Notes: generated from the sequence alone by a model not told the origin. A stretch of DNA of 34,449 nt from Nonomuraea sp. MG754425 (GCF_021699195.1 NZ_SSXE01000108.1:1-34449); one strand, 5' to 3'; numbered from the stretch's first letter, positions 1-7,888 are shown. Program-made: numbers and translations.

Positions 1-884
1 GGTGGGCGATGGTGCTCGGCGGCCATCTGGGACCCGGTGGTCAGCGCCGCCTCGTCATCGACCCCGGCCCCCGCCCCCTGATGCTCCAGGAGCGAGAACA
101 GCACCTCGGCCGCCGTGGGCCGGTCCTCGGCCCGCTTGCGCAGGCATGCCCGTACGACCGACCGCAGATCGTCGGGCAGCACCGACAGGTCGGGCTCCTC
201 GTTGATCACCCGGTAGATGACCGCGGGCAGGCTGTCCTGGCCGAACGCGGGCCGCCCCGTGGCGGCGTACAGCATGGTCAGGGCCCAGCTGAACATGTCG
301 CTGGGCGGCCCGACCCGCTCGGCCGAGATTTGCTCGGGCGACATGTACGCGGGCGTCCCCACGACTCCGCTGCTGATCGTCATGGCCGAGTCGAGCGCCC
401 GCGCGATGCCGAAGTCGATCACCCGCGGCCCGTCGGTCCCGAGCAGCACGTTGCTGGGCTTGAAGTCCCTGTGGACGATGCCCGCGCGGTGGATGGCCGC
501 CAGCGCGGTCACCGTGCCGACCGCCAGCCGGTGGAGCGCCCCGCCCTCCCTCGGCCCCGCCCGCTGCACGACCACCTGTAATGACACCCCGTCCACGAGC
601 TCGCTGACGATGTACGGGTGCTCTCCGTCCATGTTCGCCCCGAGCACCTGGGCGGTGCAGAACGGGGCGACCCGGCGCGCGGCGGCCACCTCGCGCAGGA
701 AGCGCTCGGTGTCCAGGCCGGGTTTGTCCAGCCAGGTGTTCAGCAGCTTGATCGCGACGAGCCGCCCGTCCGGCGACTCGCCCTTGTAGACGATTCCCTG
801 CGCCCCCTTGCCGAGACGCCCGAGCAGCCGATAGTCGCCCAGCATGGACGGATCACCGGACTGCAAGGGGTGCGTTTCCGGCAC
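1..884 (-). CDS. Serine/threonine protein kinase, truncated by the window edge
   Basis: The reading frame is open from a GTG at 884 to the left edge, giving at least 294 residues without a stop. The translated product is a Hanks-type kinase. A glycine-rich loop (LGKGAQGIVYKG) lies about 20 residues in, followed by the ATP-binding lysine (VAIKLL), the catalytic loop HRDFKPSN, the DFG of the activation segment and a GTPAYMSPEQ P+1 region. It would phosphorylate Ser/Thr on unknown partners, with the kinase domain in the cytoplasm. The GTG start is favoured because GGGGGAG sits six bases upstream; an internal ATG at 845 is the alternative. The catalytic loop has Phe where Leu is usual. The C-terminal part, which would show whether it has a membrane segment or sensor domain, is outside the window. 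The family is certain, the substrate unknown. Confidence 0.93.
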   Translation of the reverse strand, partial: MPETHPLQSGDPSMLGDYRLLGRLGKGAQGIVYKGESPDGRLVAIKLLNTWLDKPGLDTERFLREVAAARRVAPFCTAQVLGANMDGEHPYIVSELVDGVSLQVVVQRAGPREGGALHRLAVGTVTALAAIHRAGIVHRDFKPSNVLLGTDGPRVIDFGIARALDSAMTISSGVVGTPAYMSPEQISAERVGPPSDMFSWALTMLYAATGRPAFGQDSLPAVIYRVINEEPDLSVLPDDLRSVVRACLRKRAEDRPTAAEVLFSLLEHQGAGAGVDDEAALTTGSQMAAEHHRP

Positions 885-974
885 CTGCTTCTCCCCCTTG
901 TGCTTGACCCCCGAGCGTGATGAATCACCGCGGACACCCGCAAGCCATCCCAGATCACGAAAGATCATCGCTCT

Positions 975-1002
975 TTGCGAAAAAATTGCCCTACGCAATA
1001 AT
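975..1002 (+). promoter_or_regulatory. Putative sigma-70-type promoter of the first secreted protein
   Basis: TTGCGA at 975-980 and AATAAT at 997-1002 are separated by 16 bases. They lie in a locally AT-rich patch about 45 bases upstream of the gene starting at 1048. The -10 matches five of six consensus bases and the -35 four. TTGCG and CGCAA also form an inverted repeat across the promoter. The call rests on sequence resemblance only. Confidence 0.5.
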
Positions 1003-1047
1003 CCTGGAGAAGATCGGGGATTTCCACACCGTAGGGGGAGCCATCAC

Positions 1048-1707
1048 ATGCGCAGAAGCCTCAGCCTGTCCTTAGCCGGTGGACTGGCCGCCGCCGCCCT
1101 GGCCGCGCCCGCCCAGGCTAGCGCCACGACAGTGACGGCGCCGGCCGCCGCGACCAGGGCCGCGGCCGTCACCGCCGCGCCGTTCTCGAACTTCAAGATC
1201 TCGGTCAAGCACTCCAGGACCACCAAGCGCGGCGGGAAGATCACCTACTACGTCAAGGCCAAGAACCTCGGCCCGCACTACGCCGACTACTACTTCATCG
1301 GCGGCCAGGTGCCCAGCGGCGTCAAGCCCACCCTGCGCTGGGGCGGCCCCAAGGGTACCAAGTGCGAGTGGTCGGGCCGCTGGTTCTGGTGCTGGGGGCC
1401 GATGGCGCTGAGCAAGGGCAAGACCGACTGGCTGAACTTCCAGGTCACGCTGAAGAGCGGCACCAAGGGCACGGCCACCGCCCGCGTCGGCGTGCTCTCG
1501 TTCGACGTCGACCAGGGCATGGAGAACATGAGCCAGGACGAGCTCAAGCGCCTGGGCATCAAGCACCACTACGACCTCAAGACGGCCAGGACGCGCATCG
1601 TCACGCCGCCGCGCAACCCGGGCAGGGGCTGGACGCCGCCGCCTCCGGTGCAGAACTACAACCCGCCCGCCGGCCACGAGGAGTCGAACAAGAAGAAGGA
1701 CACCTGA
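1048..1707 (+). CDS. Secreted protein with DUF11-like beta domain (paralog of 5336-5887)
   Basis: The 219-residue product begins with a Sec signal peptide: MRRS, a hydrophobic alanine/leucine core and an AQA-type cleavage site near residue 28. The mature part looks like a single extracellular immunoglobulin-like/DUF11-like domain. It contains GPHYADYYFIGG and two cysteines about nine residues apart (TKCEW...FWCW) that could form a disulfide. It also has the motif DQGMENMSQDEL. A proline-rich, charged tail (TPPPPVQNY...NKKKDT) ends it. The start is fixed by TAGGGGGAG eight bases upstream; the same frame is open further upstream but would lose the signal peptide. A close paralog lies 3.6 kb downstream and lacks the proline-rich tail. 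There is no enzyme motif, and I do not recognise a characterised family member. A structural or adhesive cell-surface role is only a guess. Confidence 0.85.
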   Translation: MRRSLSLSLAGGLAAAALAAPAQASATTVTAPAAATRAAAVTAAPFSNFKISVKHSRTTKRGGKITYYVKAKNLGPHYADYYFIGGQVPSGVKPTLRWGGPKGTKCEWSGRWFWCWGPMALSKGKTDWLNFQVTLKSGTKGTATARVGVLSFDVDQGMENMSQDELKRLGIKHHYDLKTARTRIVTPPRNPGRGWTPPPPVQNYNPPAGHEESNKKKDT

Positions 1708-1725
1708 GCCGTGGCCTGACGCGTC

Positions 1726-2346
1726 TCAGCCCAGGCCGTGGCGTACGGCGTACAGCGCGGCCTGGGTGCGGTCCTGGACTCCCAGCTTCATCAGCACGTT
1801 GGAGACGTGTGTCTTGACCGTCTTCTCCGCGACGGTCAGGCTCCGCGCGATCTCCCTGTTGGAGCGGCCGGCCGCGAGCAGCGCGAGCACCTCGCGCTCG
1901 CGCTCGGTCAGCGGCACCGGCGCGGGCGCGGCCCCGGCCGTGGGGGCCGCCAGCATCGCCTCCGCCGCCTCGGGGGCCAGCAGCACCTGCCCGCCGTGCA
2001 CCGCGCGGACGGCCTGGACGAGCGCCGGCGGATCGACATCCTTGTAGAGGAACCCGGCGGCGCCCGCCCGCATCGCGGGGCCGACGTCGGAGGGGTCGCT
2101 CACCGAGGTCAGCACCACGATCCTGGTCGTGGCCCCGGACAGCCGCTCGAGCGCGCCGAGCCCGTCCATGACCGGCATCTTCAGGTCGAGCAGCAGCACG
2201 TCGGGGGCCAGTTCGCCGACCAGCTCGACCGCCTGCGCGCCGTCGGCCGCCTCGCCGACGACGGTGATGTCGTCCTGGAGGTCGAGGAACGTCCGCAGGC
2301 CCTGCCGGACCACCGGATGATCGTCGGCGATCAGCACCCGGATCAC
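1726..2346 (-). CDS. NarL/LuxR-family response regulator
   Basis: The 206-residue protein has an N-terminal receiver domain (VIRVLIADDH, phospho-acceptor Asp near 54 in LLLDLKMP, switch Thr in VVLTS, Lys in YKD). Its C-terminal LuxR-type helix-turn-helix spans about residues 147-192 (LTEREREVLALLAAG, EIARSL, KTVKTHVSNVL). It should bind DNA when phosphorylated by the kinase encoded immediately upstream. The GTG start overlaps the kinase TGA by four bases (GTGA), so the two are translationally coupled. The frame remains open further upstream within the kinase gene, but the receiver domain begins exactly at this GTG. Target genes are not visible, apart from a possible operator in the divergent intergenic region at 3498-3517. 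Confidence 0.95.
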   Translation of the reverse strand: MIRVLIADDHPVVRQGLRTFLDLQDDITVVGEAADGAQAVELVGELAPDVLLLDLKMPVMDGLGALERLSGATTRIVVLTSVSDPSDVGPAMRAGAAGFLYKDVDPPALVQAVRAVHGGQVLLAPEAAEAMLAAPTAGAAPAPVPLTEREREVLALLAAGRSNREIARSLTVAEKTVKTHVSNVLMKLGVQDRTQAALYAVRHGLG

Positions 2347-3458
2347 ACGCCCACCTCCACGCGTACGGTGGTCCCGCCGCCGGGCACCGATTCCACGGAC
2401 ATCTCTCCCCCGACGGACTCGGCCCTGTCGCGCATCGACACCAGGCCGAGCCCGCGTGACTCCGTCTGCTCGAAGCCGTCTCCGTCGTCCCGCACGGACA
2501 GCGTCAGCCGGCTTCCCGCGAACGCCAGGCTCACGGAGACCGTTCCGGCCCCGGAGTGGCGCAGCGCGTTGTGCAGCGCCTCCTGCGCCACCCGCAGCAC
2601 CGCCACCTCGACCGCCGGGTCGAGCGCGGGCAGCTCGGCGCACTCGAACGTGACCTGGGCCGGGTGCAGCCGGTCGAGCATGCGCACGTGCTTGCGCAGC
2701 GTCTCGGCGAGCCCGTGGTGGTCGAGTTCGGCGGGACGCAGCTCGACGATCACCGCCCGCAGCTCCGACAGCGCCTCCCCGGCCAGCCGCTGCACCCGGT
2801 CCAGCTCGGCGGCGGCCTGCTCTGGGGCCTTGTCCAGCATCGTCGCCGCGGCCTGCGCGGTCAGCCGCAGCGAGAACAGCTTCTGGGTGACGGCGTCGTG
2901 CAGCTCCCTGGCCATGCGGTTGCGCTCCTCCAGCATGGCCAGCTCGCGCCCGCGCTCGTAGAGCCTGGCGTTGATCAGCGCGATGGCGGCGTGCGCGGCG
3001 AACAGCGTGAGCAGTTCCTGGTCCTCGCGCGTGAAGCCGCCGCAGGTGCGCTTGTTGGCCAGGAAGATGATGCCGAGCACGCGCTCGCCGTCGCGGATCG
3101 GCACCCCCAGGAAGTCCTTCATCACCGGGTGCGCCTTCGGCCACCACTCGAACCTGGGGTCCGCGCGCAGGTCGGGCAGCCTGACCGGGGTGCCGTCGCG
3201 GAGCATCGCGCCGAGCATGCCGTGCTGCCTGGGCAGCGGGCCGATCGCGTCCCACTGCTTGTCGGTGAGGCCCTCGGCGACGAACTCGGCGAACGAGCCG
3301 TCGTCGTCGGGCACGCCGAGCGCGGCGTAGCGGGCGTCGAGCAGCCGCTGCGCGGAGCGTACGATGACCTGCAGCACCTCGCGGACCGACAGGTGGCGGG
3401 TGACCGCGAGCACCGCGGAGCTCACCGCCTGCAGGATCTCGTCTCGGTCGGAGGTCAC
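2343..3458 (-). CDS. Soluble GAF-domain sensor histidine kinase
   Basis: The 371-residue protein contains a GAF domain at about residues 20-165 (FLGVPIRDGERVLGIIFLANK). A HisKA_3 dimerisation/phosphotransfer segment follows (RNRMARELHDAV, His near 187), then a C-terminal HATPase_c domain (RDDGDGFE, GLGLVSMRDRAE). No transmembrane segment is present, so it is a cytoplasmic sensor of the NarX/DevS-like class. The GAF ligand cannot be read from the sequence. It forms a four-base overlapping operon with the response regulator. The start is GTG at 3458 with no good ribosome-binding site. TAGAGT lies only six bases upstream, which suggests a leaderless transcript. It is divergently arranged with an SDR gene. 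Confidence 0.93.
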   Translation of the reverse strand: MTSDRDEILQAVSSAVLAVTRHLSVREVLQVIVRSAQRLLDARYAALGVPDDDGSFAEFVAEGLTDKQWDAIGPLPRQHGMLGAMLRDGTPVRLPDLRADPRFEWWPKAHPVMKDFLGVPIRDGERVLGIIFLANKRTCGGFTREDQELLTLFAAHAAIALINARLYERGRELAMLEERNRMARELHDAVTQKLFSLRLTAQAAATMLDKAPEQAAAELDRVQRLAGEALSELRAVIVELRPAELDHHGLAETLRKHVRMLDRLHPAQVTFECAELPALDPAVEVAVLRVAQEALHNALRHSGAGTVSVSLAFAGSRLTLSVRDDGDGFEQTESRGLGLVSMRDRAESVGGEMSVESVPGGGTTVRVEVGV

Positions 3459-3497
3459 GGCCCCACTCTATGGGCCTTGCGGCCCCGCACCGCTGGT

Positions 3498-3517
3498 CCT
3501 AGGACGATGTGCCCAGG
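3498..3517. promoter_or_regulatory. Imperfect palindrome between divergent promoters
   Basis: CCTAGGACGATGTGCCCAGG is an imperfect 20-bp palindrome between the divergently transcribed histidine kinase (start 3458) and SDR gene (start 3574). Its AGGAC-N4-TGCCC core partly resembles the GGGAC-type boxes bound by DevR/DosR-like NarL regulators. It could be an autoregulatory operator for the adjacent two-component system. No binding evidence is available. Confidence 0.35.
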
Positions 3518-3573
3518 TGGAGCGGGCCCTGCGCCCGATGTCCCGCGCGCGTTCCGTTCCTAGCGTCGGATAC

Positions 3574-4230
3574 ATGACGAACACCGCGATCATCACCGGC
3601 GCCTCCCGTGGACTCGGCCTCGCCCTGGCCAGATCGCTGGCGGGCGCGGGCTGGAACCTCGTGCTCACCGCCCGCGGGGCCCGCGAGCTCCGGCGGGCCG
3701 CCGACGAACTGGGCGCGACCGCGATCCCGGGCGACGTGACGGACCCGGCGCACGTGCGCCGGCTGGCCGAGGCGGCGCCCGAGCTGGACCTGCTGGTCAA
3801 CAACGCCAGCGACCTGGGCGTGACGCCGCTGCCGCCGCTGGCGGGCTACCCGCTGGAGGCGTTCAGGGTGCTGCTGGAGACGAACGTGACCGCTCCGCTG
3901 GCTCTCGTCCAGGCGACGTTGCCGGCGCTGCGCGCCTCCCGGGGCGCGGTCGTGAACATCACCTCCGACGCCGCGACCGGCCCGTACGAGGGCTGGGGCG
4001 GCTACGGCGCCACCAAAGCCGCGCTGGAGCAACTGTCCAACGTGCTGTCCGCCGAGGAGCCCGAGCTGCGCGTCTGGTGGGTCGATCCGGGCGAGATGAA
4101 CACCCGCATGCTCGCGGACGCGGTCGGCGAGCAGGAAGCCGCGTCCGCCACGGACCCGGCCAAGGTGGCGACGGCGCTCGTCGAGCTGGTCGGCTCCCGT
4201 CCGGCGAGCGGGAAGGTGAGCCTGCAATGA
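3574..4230 (+). CDS. Short-chain dehydrogenase/reductase (SDR)
   Basis: The 218-residue protein is a classical SDR. It has the N-terminal nucleotide-binding motif TGASRGLG, the NNAS motif replacing NNAG, and the catalytic Ser, Tyr and Lys (NITSDAAT...YGATK). It should be a cytoplasmic NAD(P)-dependent oxidoreductase; the substrate cannot be deduced. The start at 3574 places the Rossmann motif directly at the N terminus. TAGCGT seven bases upstream of the ATG, with no Shine-Dalgarno sequence, suggests a leaderless mRNA. The stop overlaps the next start as ATGA, so it is translationally coupled to the QueA-like gene. The SDR may act in the same unknown pathway. Confidence 0.92.
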   Translation: MTNTAIITGASRGLGLALARSLAGAGWNLVLTARGARELRRAADELGATAIPGDVTDPAHVRRLAEAAPELDLLVNNASDLGVTPLPPLAGYPLEAFRVLLETNVTAPLALVQATLPALRASRGAVVNITSDAATGPYEGWGGYGATKAALEQLSNVLSAEEPELRVWWVDPGEMNTRMLADAVGEQEAASATDPAKVATALVELVGSRPASGKVSLQ

Positions 4231-5234
4231 CCGCCGCACTGGACTTCCCGCTGCCGCCCGGCCTGTCGGCCCACGAGCCGCCGGAGGCGCGGGGCATGGC
4301 CAGGGACGCGGTGCGCCTGATGGTCTCGCGCGGCACGGAGGAGCCGGCTCACCACCACTTCAGCGAGTTGGCCGGCCTGCTCGACCCCGGCGACCTGATC
4401 GTGGTGAACAACTCGGCGACCCTGCCCGCGGCCGTCCGGCTGGACCGGCTGGCCGTGCACTTCTCGACCGCCAGGCCGGACGGCACGTGGCTGGTGGAGC
4501 TGCGCCGGCGTACCCGCAACGGGTCGGAGCCGTACGGCGGCGGCGAGCCGGGCGAGTGGCTGCCGATGCCGGGACGGGCGACGTTGCGGCTGGTCGGCCG
4601 GGAGACGCCGCGGTTGTGGCGGGCGGTGCTCGACCGGGACGTGGAGGCGTACCTGCGGGCGCACGGGGTGCCGATCCGGTACTCGTACGTGGAGCGGGAC
4701 TGGCCGATCGAGGCGTACCAGACCGTGTTCGCGACCGTGCCGGGGAGCGCGGAGATGCCGAGCGCGGCGCGGCCGTTCACCGTCGAGCTGGTGACGGCGC
4801 TGGTGGCCCGGGGGATCGGGATCGCGCCGATCACGCTGCACACGGGGGTGGCCTCGCCGGAGAAGGACGAGCCACCGTACGCCGAACGGTACGAGGTGCC
4901 GGCGGCCACGGCCCGGCTGGTCAACCTGACCAGGGAGAACGGCGGCCGGGTGGTCGCGGCGGGCACCACCGTCGTCCGGGCTCTGGAGACCGCCGCGGGT
5001 GACGGCGGGCGGGTCGCCGCGGCGGAGGGCTGGACCACGCACGTCGTCACCCCCGAGAGCGGGGTGCGGGCGGTCACGGGGTTGATCACCGGCCTGCACG
5101 AGCCGCGGTCGAGCCATCTGCTCATGCTGAGCGCGATCGCGGGGGAGGCGGTGCTGGCGCGCGCGTACCAGGAAGCGTTGCGAAAGGGATATCTGTGGCA
5201 CGAGTTCGGCGACACGCACCTGATTCTGAAGTAA
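4227..5234 (+). CDS. Divergent QueA-like S-adenosylmethionine:tRNA ribosyltransferase-isomerase
   Basis: The 335-residue protein has the length and overall motif order of QueA: DLIVVNNSATLPA near the N terminus, TLHTGV, a GTTVVRALE segment, SSHLLMLSA and a C-terminal FGDTHLIL. QueA transfers the ribosyl moiety of SAM to preQ1 in tRNA during queuosine synthesis. However, the usual PTAGLHF-type active-site stretch reads PSAARPF here, so catalysis or substrate may differ. The start ATG at 4227 overlaps the SDR stop codon (ATGA). No tgt, queG or preQ1 synthesis gene is visible in the window. It is best described as a QueA paralog of uncertain activity; a role in queuosine is unproven. Confidence 0.85.
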   Translation: MTAALDFPLPPGLSAHEPPEARGMARDAVRLMVSRGTEEPAHHHFSELAGLLDPGDLIVVNNSATLPAAVRLDRLAVHFSTARPDGTWLVELRRRTRNGSEPYGGGEPGEWLPMPGRATLRLVGRETPRLWRAVLDRDVEAYLRAHGVPIRYSYVERDWPIEAYQTVFATVPGSAEMPSAARPFTVELVTALVARGIGIAPITLHTGVASPEKDEPPYAERYEVPAATARLVNLTRENGGRVVAAGTTVVRALETAAGDGGRVAAAEGWTTHVVTPESGVRAVTGLITGLHEPRSSHLLMLSAIAGEAVLARAYQEALRKGYLWHEFGDTHLILK

Positions 5235-5335
5235 TAGACTTTACGAAGATTTTGCGTTTGTGATAGGAAAAGCCGACATTTACGGGGGCCTGGTTCTGTG
5301 ACGTCCCCGTTTCCCTTCGTTACCGGAGACGTTGA

Positions 5336-5887
5336 ATGCGCAACTCCCTCACCAAGGTCGCCGCGCTGGCAATTGCGGCAGGCGCCCTGCTCCTGCCGGC
5401 CGTTCCCGCCGCGGCCGGCACCACCACGGCCACCGCGGCCACCATGGCCGAGCCTTTCTCCGCCTTCGACGTGAAGGTGAAGGCGCCCAAGACGGCCAAG
5501 CCCGGCGGCAAGATCAAGTACACGATCAGCGCCACCAACAAGGGCCCGCACTACGCCGACGCCTGGTTCATCGGCGGCGAGTTCCCGAAGGGCATGGACC
5601 TGCGGCGCATTAACTACACTCCCCCCGTCAAGGACACCGAGTGCTTCCTCGACGGGCGTGCCTTCTACTGCTACGTGCCCGCGATCGTGGAAAAGGGTGA
5701 CACCGTCACCATGACCTTCTCCGGGAAGCTTACGAAGCAGGCCAAGGGCACCCAGACGGCGACGCTCGGCGTGGTCTCGTACAACTACGACCAGGGCATG
5801 GAGGACATGAGCAAGGAAGAGCTCGACCGGCTCGGCGTCCCCCAGTACGCCTTCGCCAAGACGGTCAAGACCAAGATCGCTCGCTAG
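5336..5887 (+). CDS. Secreted protein with DUF11-like beta domain (paralog of 1048-1707)
   Basis: The 183-residue product starts with a signal peptide (MRNSLTKVAALAIAAGALL, cleavage near AAAG). One extracellular domain follows, with features shared with the protein at 1048: GGKIKY, NKGPHYADAWFIGG, two cysteines nine residues apart (TECF...FYCY) and DQGMEDMSKEEL followed by RLG. It lacks the proline-rich tail. The start is supported by GGAG seven bases upstream. It stands alone downstream of the QueA-like gene, separated by about 100 bases of AT-rich leader. An inverted repeat that could terminate transcription follows it. Function is unknown; the two copies probably arose by duplication and may have specialised. 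Confidence 0.85.
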   Translation: MRNSLTKVAALAIAAGALLLPAVPAAAGTTTATAATMAEPFSAFDVKVKAPKTAKPGGKIKYTISATNKGPHYADAWFIGGEFPKGMDLRRINYTPPVKDTECFLDGRAFYCYVPAIVEKGDTVTMTFSGKLTKQAKGTQTATLGVVSYNYDQGMEDMSKEELDRLGVPQYAFAKTVKTKIAR

Positions 5888-5898
5888 CCCGGCGAACC

Positions 5899-5952
5899 CT
5901 GCGCCCGCACCCGAATGCCCGACCTGCTTCACGAGCATCGGACCGGGCGCAG
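5899..5952. terminator. Inverted repeat, probable terminator before serB
   Basis: CTGCGCCCG at 5899-5907 pairs perfectly with CGGGCGCAG at 5944-5952. A shorter inner ATGC/GCAT helix lies in the loop. No T-run follows, as is common in high-GC actinomycetes. It sits between the secreted-protein stop and the serB start and overlaps the likely serB promoter (TACCGT at 5953). Confidence 0.45.
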
Positions 5953-5966
5953 TACCGTGGGGGGAT

Positions 5967-7187
5967 GTGGACCAGCGCACCCTCCTGATCACACTGACCG
6001 GCCCTGACCGCCCGGGCGTCACCTCCCGTCTTTTCTCCGTGCTGTCACGCTTTCCGGTGACCGTCGCGGACATCGAACAGGTCGTCATCCGAGGCCGGCT
6101 CACGCTCGGCGTGCTCGTCGCGTACTCGGGCGGCCCGCCGAGCGGCACCGGCACCACCCTCGGCGCCATGTGGACCGCCGTCGAACGCGTGGCCGAAGAC
6201 CTCGGCATGGAGGTGGAGCTCTCCACCGGGTCGCAGGCCAAGGAGAAGCGCCGCCGCGGCCGCCTGTCGGTCAGCGTGCTCGGCGCCACCCTGCAACCGG
6301 CCGCCATCGCGGGCATCGCCGGCCGCATCGCCGCCGCCGGCGCGAACATCGACCGCATCGAACGCCTCGCCCAGTGGCCCGTCACCTGCATCGAGCTGTC
6401 CGTCTCCGGCGCCGACCCCGACGCGCTGCGCGTGGAACTGGCCGCCGAGGCCGCCGCGCAGGAGGTGGACGTGGCCGTGCAGCGCACCGGCCTGTCGCGG
6501 CGGGCCAAGCGGCTGATCGTCATGGACGTCGACTCCACCCTCATCCAGGGCGAGGTCATCGAACTGCTCGCGGCGCACGCCGGCTGCCTCGACGAGGTCG
6601 CCCGGGTCACCGAGGAGGCCATGCGCGGCGAACTCGACTTCGCCGAGTCGCTCAAGCGCCGGGTGGCCCTGCTCGAAGGGCTGCCGGCCGAGGTGTTCGA
6701 GCAGGTGCGCAAGGAGGTCGTGCTCACGCCCGGCGCCCGTACGCTGGTGCGCACGCTCAAGCGGCTCGACTACCGCTTCGCCATCGTCAGCGGCGGGTTC
6801 ACCCAGATCACCGACGGCCTCGTGGAGGAGCTGGGCATCGACTACTCGGCGGCGAACGTCCTCGAAGTGGTGGACGGCAAGCTCACCGGGCGTGTCGTGG
6901 GCGAGATCGTCGACCGGCCCGGCAAGGCGCGGGCCCTGGAGCGCTTCGCGCGCGAGGCCCGCCTGCCGATCTCCCAGACCGTGGCCATCGGCGACGGGGC
7001 CAACGACCTCGACATGATCGCCGCCGCCGGGCTCGGGATCGCGTTCAACGCCAAGCCCGTGGTGCGGCAGGCGGCCGACACCGCGGTCAACACGCCGTAC
7101 CTCGACTCGATCCTCTACCTGCTGGGCATCACCCGGGACGAGGTGGAGGCCGCGGACGCCGAGGACGGCGTGCTCACGACCCTTTAG
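5967..7187 (+). CDS. serB: Phosphoserine phosphatase with N-terminal ACT domains
   Basis: The 406-residue protein joins ACT-like domains (LLITLTGPDRPGVTSRLFSVL at the start, then a second unit near residue 95) to a HAD phosphatase domain. The catalytic DVDSTL lies near residue 187, with the IVSGGFT loop and the GDGANDLDMI motif near the end. It hydrolyses phosphoserine to serine, the last step of serine synthesis; the ACT domains probably bind amino acid. The GTG start at 5967 gives the expected ACT N terminus. TACCGT nine bases upstream and a G-run just before the start leave it open whether the mRNA is leaderless. It converges on sixA with six bases between the stops. Confidence 0.95.
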   Translation: MDQRTLLITLTGPDRPGVTSRLFSVLSRFPVTVADIEQVVIRGRLTLGVLVAYSGGPPSGTGTTLGAMWTAVERVAEDLGMEVELSTGSQAKEKRRRGRLSVSVLGATLQPAAIAGIAGRIAAAGANIDRIERLAQWPVTCIELSVSGADPDALRVELAAEAAAQEVDVAVQRTGLSRRAKRLIVMDVDSTLIQGEVIELLAAHAGCLDEVARVTEEAMRGELDFAESLKRRVALLEGLPAEVFEQVRKEVVLTPGARTLVRTLKRLDYRFAIVSGGFTQITDGLVEELGIDYSAANVLEVVDGKLTGRVVGEIVDRPGKARALERFAREARLPISQTVAIGDGANDLDMIAAAGLGIAFNAKPVVRQAADTAVNTPYLDSILYLLGITRDEVEAADAEDGVLTTL

Positions 7188-7193
7188 ACGCGC

Positions 7194-7661
7194 TCACTGC
7201 TCCTTGGGGTCCCAGCGCGTGACGAGGCTCCCCTGGCCCGGCCAGAGGTCCTCCCACGGGGAGTCCACCCGGATGACCGCGAACGCTCCCGGCCTGAACA
7301 CGTAGTCGCCGCCGGCCAGCTCCAGCGCCAGCTCGTGCACGCCGGGGTTGTGACCGCACAGCACCACCGTGCCCAGGCCGGGGTCGGCGCGGTGGACGAG
7401 CTCCAGCAGCTCCTCCGGGTACGCCTCGTAGATGTCGCGCTCGTAGCTGATCTCCATCTCGGGGAAGGCCAGCTCGGCGGTGCGCCTGGTCCTGAGCGCC
7501 GGCGAGCAGAGCACCGCGTCCGGGGTCAGCCCGGCCGCCCTGATCTCGTCGCCGACCCGCTTGGCGTCCCGCTCGCCCCGATCCGTCAGGGGTCGCTCGC
7601 GGTCGGCCAGGCCGGGGACGTGGGCGGCCTTCGCATGCCGCAGCACGATCAAGGTACGCAC
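7194..7661 (-). CDS. sixA: SixA-type phosphohistidine phosphatase (histidine phosphatase superfamily)
   Basis: The 155-residue protein carries the branch-2 histidine phosphatase signature LRHAKAAH at the N terminus and the second catalytic region VLCGHNPGVHEL. SixA removes phosphate from phosphohistidine in phosphorelay or phosphotransferase proteins. Which protein it serves here is unknown. The GTG start at 7661 is preceded by GGGGTGA with four bases spacing, and this element overlaps the stop codon of the small upstream ORF. The two are therefore likely one operon. The size is typical for the family. Confidence 0.9.
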   Translation of the reverse strand: MRTLIVLRHAKAAHVPGLADRERPLTDRGERDAKRVGDEIRAAGLTPDAVLCSPALRTRRTAELAFPEMEISYERDIYEAYPEELLELVHRADPGLGTVVLCGHNPGVHELALELAGGDYVFRPGAFAVIRVDSPWEDLWPGQGSLVTRWDPKEQ

Positions 7662-7665
7662 GAGA

Positions 7666-7782
7666 TCACCCCGTCTTCGAGGCCCAGACGGACAGCCCGA
7701 TGATCACGGCGAGGATCGCGACCATCGCCAGGAGAATCAGGCCCAGGGTCTTTCCGCCGCTGGGCCGGTTGTCGTCGTTCAC
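7666..7782 (-). CDS. 38-residue single-pass membrane protein upstream of sixA
   Basis: A GTG at 7782 opens a 38-codon frame ending in TGA at 7666. The product has a short hydrophilic, asparagine/aspartate-rich N terminus (VNDDNRPSGGK). A single long hydrophobic segment of about 21 residues (LGLILLAMVAILAVIIGLSV) follows, then a WASKTG tail. Its stop codon lies within the ribosome-binding site of sixA, four bases before that start, which indicates co-translation. No clear Shine-Dalgarno precedes its own start. The regular amphiphilic layout and coupling support a real gene. Function is unknown; a membrane anchor or regulator for the phosphatase is possible. Confidence 0.6.
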   Translation of the reverse strand: MNDDNRPSGGKTLGLILLAMVAILAVIIGLSVWASKTG

Positions 7783-7857
7783 GCGCCCAGTGTCCCATTT
7801 CGGGGGCGCGGGTACCGCGACAGGTGCCTGCTGACGGCGGCCCGGCGGAACGAGGAC

Positions 7858-7888
7858 GCGCCCGTCCCCCGCGATGGGGAACGGGCGC
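7858..7888 (-). terminator. Terminator of hppA
   Basis: GCGCCCGTCCCC and GGGG-A-ACGGGCGC form a 12-bp hairpin with one bulged A and a six-base loop. It begins 22 bases downstream of the hppA stop codon. No T-run follows, in keeping with GC-rich actinobacterial terminators. Confidence 0.65.

Noticed and set aside
4349..6760. An 803-codon minus-strand frame across the QueA-like gene, the secreted protein and serB
   Set aside because: It is antisense to three well-supported genes, serine/threonine/arginine-rich, and has no domain. It results from GC-rich third positions.
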